Assembly: GCA_963995505.1 (NCBI GenBank)
Contig: OZ023198.1
Span: 12,081,141 to 12,145,140 of the forward strand
DNA from: Hypericum androsaemum
Taxonomy: Eukaryota > Streptophyta > Magnoliopsida > Malpighiales > Hypericaceae
Direction: 5' to 3'
DNA length: 64,000 nucleotides
Shown: piece after piece, positions 25,501 to 34,333 of the stretch
Layout of the letters: each line of letters starts with the position of its first letter
Position numbering within the stretch: position 1 is the stretch's first letter
Program-made: the position numbers and the translations under genes
The notes under the pieces: model-generated
The model's input: the letters and a program-made list of their open reading frames with translations, nothing else
What the model was told of the DNA's origin: nothing
Databases searched by the model: none

Positions 25501-26930
25501 GAACGTGCTGCTGTCGACTCGGAAATGGAAGTTCTGTCAAGGCTGAGGAGAGAAGTGGAGGAGCAGTTGGAAGGCGTTTTGAGTAACAAGGCGATAATTT
25601 CCTACGAGAAGGACAGGATTACCAAAATGCAAACGGAAGCAGAGATGGAAAAGCAAGAGATATCTAAACTGCAGTATGAACTCGAGGTGGAGAGGAAAGC
25701 TTTGTCCATGGCCAGGTAAAGAAGTTGCTTAATGTAGTGAAATAGCTGAAATCATTGCACATGTTTTGATGTTTTACTAAACAAGCTGAAAATATCAGAG
25801 AAGTTTCATGTCGAGTGTAAATGATACAAACTTGATGATCATGCTGTATTAGATGCACGCATGTGTTCAACTAGTTGGATATTCCGCTGCTGCTGCACAT
25901 ACTTTGATAACAGGGATGATGCTACTGCTAGATGCTCTTGCGTAGATTATGTATGCATTAGTAAACAGAAATTAAACAGTTCAGGTAGGGAAAAGCCACA
26001 CCCTCTTGTATGTATTTTCCTAGCATCCTAAGCTAAAAAGTTTAACGTCATTTCATGATGACACTGCTGTTTACTTGACTTAATTTTTGGTTTGCTCCGA
26101 ACTTCAGTATGCAACAATCTTGTTTTCGTACTCTTCGTACCATGTTCACCAGAATTGGTATGCTTGAATTTTGCATTCCCATCCTGTGCACCAATATCAT
26201 ATTATACTAAAGTTGCTTGTCTGATCTTTAGTTGTGGCCATTAAACTAGATATTCCGTGTAGTAAATCAGCATTTATTGAATTTGTTGAGAGTCGACTAA
26301 GTTTTCTCTCTTTTTTCGCTGAACTTCAGAGCTTGGGCTGAGGACGAGGCAAAGAAGGCTAGAGAGCATGTAAGAGCAATTGAGGAGGCAAGAGACCGTT
26401 GGGAGAGGCATGGAATCAAGGTGGTCGTTGACGATGACCTCCGTCAAGAGAGCATAGCTGCACTTACATGGCAAACTGCTGGAAAGCAAGTTTCCGTCGA
26501 TGGCACTGTTAACCGAGCTGAAAAGTTAGTTGGCAAGCTGAAGCTGATGGCTGACCAAGTAAAAGGCAAGTCCAAGGAGGTAATAGATACTATTGTTCAG
26601 AAAGTCCTCTCCCTTATCATATTGTTGAAGGAATGGGCTTTAAAGGTAGGGAGAGAAGCCATGGATATCAAAGATAAAGCGATCACGAAGGCAGATAGAT
26701 CGCTACAAGACTTTAAAGTTGCTGTGACCGGAGTTAATTCCGTAATTCAGGAGAAAGTAGGGGAATCTGCAACTGGAGTTAACTCCGCACGGGAGAAAGT
26801 GCAAAAATCGGTCAAAGATTTGCAGCAAAGCACCCGGGACCTCAATTTTGCACTCAAGGAAGGCACGAAACGTCTGGTCGATGATTGTCGCGGAGGAGTG
26901 GGTAAACTCACTCAGAAGTTCAAGACTTGA
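22524..26930 (+). CDS. Plastid-targeted SLH-domain, coiled-coil membrane protein
   Basis: Exons: 22524-22785, 22882-22968, 23047-23927, 24016-24104, 24192-24295, 24386-24485, 24796-24871, 24991-25105, 25184-25715, 26330-26930; 948 residues. The first about 50 residues are Ser/Arg-rich and acid-poor, as in a plastid transit peptide. A Gly/Ala-rich hydrophobic segment around residues 88-110 (GAGVAGMVLFAGVAFAAVSL) can span a membrane. Residues about 115-400 are acidic, Ser-rich and probably disordered. Exons 4-9 encode S-layer-homology-like repeats (REYARWLVAAS, AFDDI, AEAGLIS, LSRQDLVSW, FQPDKPVTKAQAAVAL), followed by a long coiled coil (about 590-790) and an amphipathic Lys-rich helical tail. 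SLH domains bind cell-wall polymers in bacteria; their role in plastids is unclear. It matches from memory a conserved plant family including Arabidopsis At5g23890. The biochemical function is not known to me. Confidence 0.88.
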
Positions 26931-27770
26931 TGCAATACCCCTGCATTTCGGTAATGAGAACAATGAGCCAAGAAGGCAAGTGCTTGCCCAGAAAAAGATT
27001 TATGTACCATTTCACAGGTGTAGTTTTCAGGAATAAAATGATGGTGGTGCTAGGAAATACAAACTTTCTTTACTCTTGAATCCAATCGAGTTTTGTACTT
27101 TATATTATGTATAATTTCTCGAATAAAAATCGATCACGGTGTTGGAAACTTTCTTTTCCATTCTAAAATCTCAACGAGCTGCGTCCTTCAGTCGTTTTCG
27201 GGAACCTAGAAGTCAATATACCCGGCCATCAACGGGTCGCCATGCAAGCTACTTTTCTTTTGTTCAATAAAAATTTGTATTCTGAGTCGAAAACTATATA
27301 TAAGCCGCTTTTTCAGGATGCCATCGAATCAAATTCAACAAATCCTTAGATCGCCAAGATGACACGGCGAATCAACTTCAACTAAATTGCCTCTTTTCCA
27401 GAGGAATCCATCAAACTGGCACAATACATCTCTTCAATGAATGTGACAATAAAAGGTACGTCCAGCAGAAGACACTTGATTCAGTGAGTGACTAGCAGCA
27501 AATGGGGCTACGTTAAACCACATACTAGTATATCGTGCCATAAGAAGATAGCTCAATAAAGCAGGAAACGTGAATTACCAACGCGGAAAATAGGCAATCG
27601 AGTAGCGTAATAACAAGCAGAAATTCAACATTCCTGAACCATAGTCTTCAGAAAACATAGGGTCTCAACACGAATACGAAGTTCCTGAAAGAGACATGAA
27701 AGACTATCTATATCTAAATTGCAAAGGATTGAAACACAATTCTTGAGTTTCCAGAACACGAGGTCACACC
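26931..27770. other. Tail-to-tail intergenic region (3' UTRs of the SLH gene and eL36)
   Basis: The two genes converge here. The DNA presumably holds both 3' UTRs; AATAAA-like motifs occur near 27032 and 27123. No other gene was seen. Confidence 0.7.
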
Positions 27771-28308
27771 TCATTTCTTCTTCTCACCTCCACCACCGGC
27801 CCTGAATGCACAAAGCAGAAACTTATAAGAAACAACCAACAGAAGTAAAAGACCTTCATTTACTCTTATATTCATGCTGCATATCCAAGATAACAAACCT
27901 CATCTTGCGGAGAACACCAGCCATCTCCTCTCTCTTCCTCTTTGCCCTCTTGTGGGTGCCCAACTTTCTCTTGGCCACCTTCAAGGCACGCTTGTCCTTG
28001 CCGACCTTGAGAAGCTCAGTGATACGCTTCTCGTAAGGCGCAAACCCAGCAACCTCCCTGATCAAACTCCTTACGAAATGAACCCTCTTGCTAGTTTTCT
28101 ATCCAAAATGACAAATGCCAACCCAATCAGATCACTCACTAGTCACAAACAAACACACATCCAACTGGGACAAGATCAGACACGGACGCCATAAACAAAA
28201 TCTTACCCCTTTACGGATGGAAGCACGGGGAGCCAACTCCTTCTTGGTGACGATGTGACCCTTGTTCAGACCAACAAAGAGGCCGGTATTCGGCTGTTTG
28301 GTAGCCAT
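27771..28308 (-). CDS. RPL36: 60S ribosomal protein L36 (eL36)
   Basis: A structural protein of the cytosolic large ribosomal subunit. Coding exons are 28308-28207, 28098-27899 and 27801-27771, giving 110 residues, the normal eL36 length. The protein starts [18 protein letters not shown] and is very basic. It carries the family blocks [15 protein letters not shown] and [15 protein letters not shown] and ends AGGGGEKK. A non-coding first exon lies upstream: donor at 28557-28556, acceptor just before 28311, making a 5' UTR intron of about 246 bp. This arrangement is common in plant ribosomal protein genes. The downstream neighbour converges on it; the kinesin gene diverges from it. The call is certain. 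Confidence 0.98.
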
Positions 28309-28546
28309 TACCTAACAAACAAACCAAAACCCCCGAATCAATAAACAATTCCCAACAATCACCAAGGCAATAACAATTCCCCAAAAACCCTAACAATGTA
28401 CTAAAACCTAACTCTCAAGTTAGCCCGATCCAAGAGACAACTAGATAGATTAGGGTTACTACCGCATAAAAATAAACTCAAGAAACCCTAGGAACACGAT
28501 TCGCCATGAGCGAGGAGGACAGAGAAACTTCGTGAGAGGCGAAGAG

Positions 28547-28688
28547 TTAGGGTTTACCTTTGTCCCGGGAGCAGCAGAGTAGACGGGAGGAAAATGGAAG
28601 AAGTGATTAGGGTTTTGGTTTGGTGATATTATATAGCAGGAGAAAAAGAGGGGGAGGAGGCCCTGATCTAAAGTATTTTAGTTGGGCC
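28547..28688 (-). promoter_or_regulatory. eL36 core promoter: TATA box, telo boxes, site II element
   Basis: On the minus strand, a TATATAAT box lies at 28635-28628. Telo-box motifs (AAACCCTAA) occur at 28615-28607 and, inside the transcribed leader, at 28555-28547. A TGGGCC site II motif lies at 28683-28688 (plus-strand reading). Telo box plus site II is the known signature of plant translation-machinery promoters active in dividing cells. Confidence 0.8.
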
Positions 28689-29189
28689 GAGTCATTAAGA
28701 AACGGGCTAAATGTCTGGTCCAAGTAAAGCCTAGTTTTCCTATTTAATTATTGTATCTATTAATTTGAGTTTGAATCGGGTGTGACTATATATGTCATCA
28801 AAGCTTTCTTTATCGAGTTTTTTTGGTAGGTAATTTTTTTTAATTTATATATAGTAATATACTTGTATTAATAATATTTACAAAGTTTTACTCCTACTCG
28901 CCCCCTTCATCCGAGTGTTGACTCCCCCATTAGAGTTGTACGAGGTTTGCAACCAATAATCAATTTTCTCAAAACCAATTTGTCGCTTTCTTTATCGAGT
29001 TTAGATAGATATAGTTGTATTCTTATACCACTAATTCGAAATTCCTTGATAAGATATCACAACAATTTATTAATCGATTTGTATGTTTAATCATAATCAA
29101 CCATTACTTAATCAACCAGTAAAGTATTTAAACTTGTTTATTCAAAGGTATCGAATTTCAGCCTTTAAAAATAGCATAGTAAAACACTT
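28689..29189. other. AT-rich spacer between eL36 promoter and copia relic
   Basis: Contains two similar short stretches (CTTTCTTTATCGAGTTT at about 28804 and 28987), but no gene or complete element was recognised. Confidence 0.5.
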
Positions 29190-29699
29190 GTCATGGAGAG
29201 CGTTTCCCCAACATTCAAAAATCATATCCTAATTAGTTTTGTATTAGTGGGTCAATTGTCTAACGGTGTTATGTCTCCTACGGATATGTCGAGACTTACT
29301 GTTGTACATAGTACTTTGTACTCTCCCGGTTGCAGACATGCTATCACAATGTATCAATACAGGGTGCACAGACTTGTTCCAACACGGAATATCCTCTAGG
29401 AAATTTCTGAGTCATTCAGCTTCTTCCCCAGTTTTGTCTAGTGCTATAAACTCCGACTCCATGGTGGATTGAGCTATGCACGTTTGTTTAGAGGATTTCC
29501 AGGACACAGCTCATCCACCTATAGTGAACACATAACCACTAGTGGATTTGGAGTCTTTAGTGTCCGATATCCAATTCGCATCACTGTATCCTTCCAATAC
29601 AGCTGGATACCTAGTATAAAGTATGGTTCATGGTATGTTTCAAATACTTTAGAACCCTTTCCAAAGCTAGCCAGTGGTCTGGTCCTGGATTGCTCGTGA
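29190..29699 (-). pseudogene. Copia retrotransposon RNase H relic
   Basis: The minus strand reads copia RNase H motifs in order: [65 protein letters not shown], then a KSRHIR-like block. Stop codons interrupt it (after IGG, after EEAE, and later). No LTRs were seen nearby. It is an isolated fragment in the space between the divergent eL36 and kinesin genes. Confidence 0.93.
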
Positions 29700-29959
29700 A
29701 TTTTTTTTCGGAATAATAAAAAACAATTCTGTCCATATTTAGTTTAAATGACGAGTATGCCCTCGTTGTCCCTTATTATATTACCAAAGAAGCAAGAAAA
29801 GGGAGCGCGAGGACCGAAATTTGAAAAAGGAGAGGCGGGACCCACACATTAATATTACCTCCACAAACCCATATGCTCAAACGGCTATCTATCCCCAAAA
29901 TTAAAGAGACTCTCCCAACTTCACCCTCCTCCTCGCATCACATCCGTTTCAATCCTCCC

Positions 29960-32900
29960 ATGGACGCGCTAACACCGAATCCCGCACCCCGCGCCAGGAC
30001 GTTGACCGCCCCGGGGCCCCGTAGGATCCGTGCGGTCGCGAAAATCAACGGATCCGATGAGACACGAAACGGCGCCGTCTCTGTCGCCAAGCCCGACGGT
30101 CAGGAGTCCCGCCGCGTCACCCTCAGTTTCGGCGACCAATCTGCAAGGTAAAAGTCAAAAGAATTTCTCGATTTTTTACTAGGAAGAGTTAAGGGCTTGG
30201 GGAATAATTGGTCTTCGGTTGTGAACTCCTAATTTTTTGTGACTTCACTCTGTACTTAGGCCCTAGGGTTACGGAAGAGAACTCCGCAACGCCTTGTCGC
30301 GCGATTTACACGCTTGTGGTTGTCGATTATATAGTTTACAGCTCGGTTATCGGGTTAAGGTTAGGGGTGAGATGAGATTGGAGGAAGAGGTTAATCAGGT
30401 TCAAGTCGGGTAGAACGTGAAGAGGCCTTTGGTTATGTTATAACAATGTCTTACTAGTTGATCTACATGCTCATTGGTTGTTGTTTATGTAATCTATAGC
30501 TAGTTTTTCGGGTTAATTGGTTATTGCAGCAGTTACGAGTTGGATTTCTGCTACGAGCAACACCAGGGGAATTCGGTGGTCTTCGAGAGGGAAGTTCGGC
30601 CTCTGGTTTCTCTGGTGCTCGACGGTTGCAATGCTACTGTAATCGCTACCGGAGCGAATGGCGACGGGAAGTCTCACTTGATCCAGGTTTGTGTTCTTAT
30701 GGACGAGCTTATCTATCCCGGTTTGGTTTTTTGTGCTTTTAGGGTTTAAATGAGATGTGCTTGGTATAACATAGGGTGACACGGAAGAGCCTGGCTTGGT
30801 CACATTGGCTGTGAGTGAGATGGTTCAGATGGCGGAGAGGGACGGGAAGGCAGTTTTTGTATCGCTGTATGAGGCCACCTCAGACCGTGTGTTCGACCTT
30901 TTAAATCCGGCTAGACAGGAGGTTCTCATTAGGGGAGATGCACAAGGGAACATCCAGCTTAAAGGGCTTTCTCAGGCCAGTGACATGTTTTGATTTGTTT
31001 CTTTTCGGGTCAGAAATTTAGGATTCGAGGAATTGTTTCATGTGATGCTTCGGTCCTTTTTGCAGGTTGCAGTTACTTCTGTCTCTATGATTCAGAAGCT
31101 ATTGGATGATGCAGTATGTAAATCTAAACCGAACCAGAAGATAGCAAATGAACCTCCTCGTAGCAATCATGTAGGGTTGATACTATACGCATTGAATCCG
31201 AATCAAAGCCTCATTGGAAAAATGAACTTTGTTGAGCTAGCAGGTTTGTGTTCTTTATTTGGTGTATTCCTGGTGGTCTCCTCACTGCTTCATGATTAGT
31301 TGTCTAACTTTCTGCATGATTTTCATTTAATTAGGCTACGAGGATCTTAGGAGGAAGAGTCTTGATGGGTCTACTGTGTGTGAGATTACAAAGATCAATA
31401 GATCTATATATGCTGTACACAATGTACTGCATTCTCTAACTGCGAATGAAGCCCATGTTCCCTACCGGGAAAACAAGCTAACCCACATGCTGCAAGATTC
31501 ATTGGGAGGAACAAGCAGAATCTTGATAATCACTTGTTTGGTATTACTTCTTTTTTGGTAGTTGTTGTGACTTCTCAACTCGAAAAGCTTTGGATCTCTA
31601 TGTCTGATTGTTTTGTTTTTGGCTTTTCACTTAAATGAAGAATCAATCTATTTGCCAAGACTCTATTCGCATGGTAAGCTTAGCATCTCGCTCCTGCCAA
31701 AACTCCATCAAAGAAGCCCCAACCTCCATGAAGAAACCCAGCAGCGTAGTAAGCTCTAGCCAAAACTCTTTCAAAGGTGCTCCAACCTCCATGAAGACAC
31801 CCAGCAACATACCAAGATCAGCATTTGGACGGGGGATTGGTAGTGCTTCTACAACCTCAAAGAAACAAATTATCTCGGGTATACACTCTTCAAAGAAAGC
31901 AATGAACGTGTCTTGTGCGTCGAAAGCAAGGTACTTATCGGGAACTCATAGAATAACTTGAGCTGCAATTAATATTTTTGCTCCCAGAAAATGATTTTTT
32001 TGCTTGTTCTTTTTTCCTACTTGAAGGAAGCTCTTTGGGGAAGCAAACCGCTGCAACTCTGAGAAGGTAAATAGGGAAGATTAGTAGTGATCCTAATCTA
32101 TTACTAGAATTTTACTATAGGGATGTTTATCATCATTTGGATTGCTGAGGAAAGTGATGGTGTTCTTTCATGACACCATTTGCTTATCTATTACTTGTGT
32201 TCGTGATATGGTTCTAAGTTGGGTTGGAGTTGTTCCAGATTTCCTCTCAAACAAGGTCCTTGGACATCATTCCAGCGACTGAGACTTTGTTCGAGGAACA
32301 AGTAAGGGTTTCAAATGTTCATCCTTTCTAATCCATTGCACTAGTTCGTCATATGGTTCTAACATGGAATGAGTTGGCCAGGTCTCCTCTCCAGCAAGTT
32401 CCTTGGACATCATTCCAGTGACCGAGAGTTCGTTCAAGGAACCAGTAAGAGTTTCAAATTTTGCATTTCTGGTTCATGTGTATTTTTTTGGTTCCTTAAT
32501 GATGTTTCCTCTATCCATTTAATCAACTAATTCTGTCTCCTTCTTGTATAGGGAAAGCTATGTTCAGGCGCTGTCACAGATGAAGTGGCCTTACAAGATG
32601 TAATGCTTCGAACTCTTCTCGATCCCTTTTGCATTTTGCTCCTGTATTCTGCGGGATCATTTCAATCTTAACAAGAATATATGCAATTCTAAGCAGGAAC
32701 ATCCATTGCTCAAATCATTAAAGGATGTTGATCCTTTACCGGGAATGGTAAGGATATGCCTATACAAAGTTTACCCCTTATTTCTCATAATGGCTGCAAC
32801 ATGGAAATTTTTCCTTTTGTGCAGGATGCTTTTCTTTTGACAAGTGCAAAGTCTGCAGAAAGTACCCCTCTTAATAAGGTAATCTCGCTGCTAATTTTCC

Positions 32901-34105
32901 ATTTTCATTGGAATTAAAATTGTTGGCATATGTTACGTCCCATTATTTCATTGCAACCAATATCTGTTCCTATGTGTATTTTGAAAGATTGTTGTTCTGC
33001 ACAATGGAGAGAATCTCACAGGAGTTACGCCTACTGAATCATCTCGAATCAAAGAAGGTAGTAGTTGGAATACAAGTCTTGAGTTTAGTAACATTCAAGA
33101 ATGACTGCAAACTCTTTCTGCTCTTTTCTGTTTTCTCATGTGGTTGCTGTTTCTATTGCTAGACAATGATATCGAGAAGAAGAATAACGGTGATTTGCTC
33201 TATCCGGGTAGATCGCCTCCAATTAGTACTAGACTACAAGAGATCTCAAACAATCTGAAGATGCTCTATAACTCTACGCCCTCATATGCAGAGTCAGCAA
33301 CAAAAATTGATTTCGCATTAACTACTGAAGTTTCTACAGATTTTGTGGAACCAAGGACCCCTACAAGACCACATGACAATATGGAGATTGTCAGTTTCCT
33401 CTCTCCCCGACAAGTATTCAGTGCACGTACTGCTCGTGCAAAGGTCTGATCTCATGTGTCCCATTGGCATGCCTTCCATTCTCTACATCTCTTTTGCTTA
33501 GACAAATTTGGTTCTAATGTTTTGCAGGATTCTCTTGTTCAAGGATACCTTAACATCCTGAACACAGCTAGCAAGTGAGTCTCTTTTCCGTGTACACCCT
33601 TTGTAATTGAATGCTTTTTATGTATACAACTGTCTCACCGACGATTTTTTTTCATTGCTAACAGGGAAGACTTAAAGAAATTGAAGGTGAGGAAACATTG
33701 TTTCTTTGTGATGTACAAACGCATTCCCGTGTTGTCGGACGTTACATTATTTACCTTTGATGCATCGGTGTAGGGGATCGGAGATAAAAGGGCGACATCC
33801 ATTGTTGAAATGCGTGAAAAATCCCCAGAACCCTTCAAGCAGGTAAAGCACCAGTGACTTCATGAATTCATAATTCTGGTTCTCGTGATCGAGAATGGAA
33901 GAACAATCACAATTTCCAATTTTATTTTGCAGCTGGATGACCTAAAGAACATAGGGCTCTCTGGGAAGCAGGTTATGATTGAGAACTTGACAGAATTCTT
34001 TTCTTGATCTTATCACACTAATTAGGTTATCTAATTTCTGCAACTTTCTCATGCGCACAGATCAAGAAAATGGTGAAGAGCGAAATGGCGGAGCTTTTCG
34101 GTTAA
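29960..34105 (+). CDS. KIN10B: Kinesin-10 family motor (KIF22/Kid-like chromokinesin) with C-terminal helix-hairpin-helix
   Basis: Exons: 29960-30147, 30530-30686, 30775-30975, 31066-31243, 31335-31540, 31641-31930, 32027-32066, 32239-32301, 32382-32444, 32552-32599, 32697-32747, 32825-32878, 32988-33057, 33163-33443, 33528-33574, 33665-33686, 33774-33842, 33933-33971, 34061-34105; 703 residues. The motor domain is N-terminal: RIRAVAKI start, P-loop GANGDGKSH (about 103-111), ELAG switch II, INRSIYAVHNVLHSL, VPYRENKL and LQDSLGG. The end (about 632-703; LKKLKGIGDKRA, LKNIGLSGKQIKK) is a helix-hairpin-helix DNA-binding fold as in animal Kid. Switch I is not canonical. An upstream in-frame ATG at 29873 would add 29 residues, but MDALTPN fits the family better. 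Paralogue number 10B rests on memory of neighbouring Arabidopsis genes and is tentative; the family is firm. Confidence 0.9.
32158..32460 (+). repeat. Tandem exon duplication inside the kinesin gene
   Basis: Exons 32239-32301 and 32382-32444 are both 63 nt, both phase 0, and encode similar 21-residue segments sharing SLDIIP.TE..F.E. The similarity extends into the flanking introns (ATATGGTTCTAA before each, GTAAG.GTTTCAAAT after each). The unit of duplication is about 143 bp. Confidence 0.85.
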
Positions 34106-34333
34106 CTGATTTGCTTGATACCTATTCCGAAGGGCGAAAATTGTATCATACAAACAACATTTGCTGCTGTTGTGTTGTTTTCACCGGGAGCAGGCAACAT
34201 GATGTTGCTGTTATGGCTCTGCTTCTTCGAGAGATAATAGCTCTTCTTCACAAACTGGATTTGTTCATTATGATGAGAACGAATAAGTACGGAAAAAAAC
34301 AGATGAACTGATTAGAATTATGTACATCATATA
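34106..34333. other. Tail-to-tail spacer between kinesin and coiled-coil genes
   Basis: 228 bp that must contain both 3' UTRs. No structure was recognised. Confidence 0.7.
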
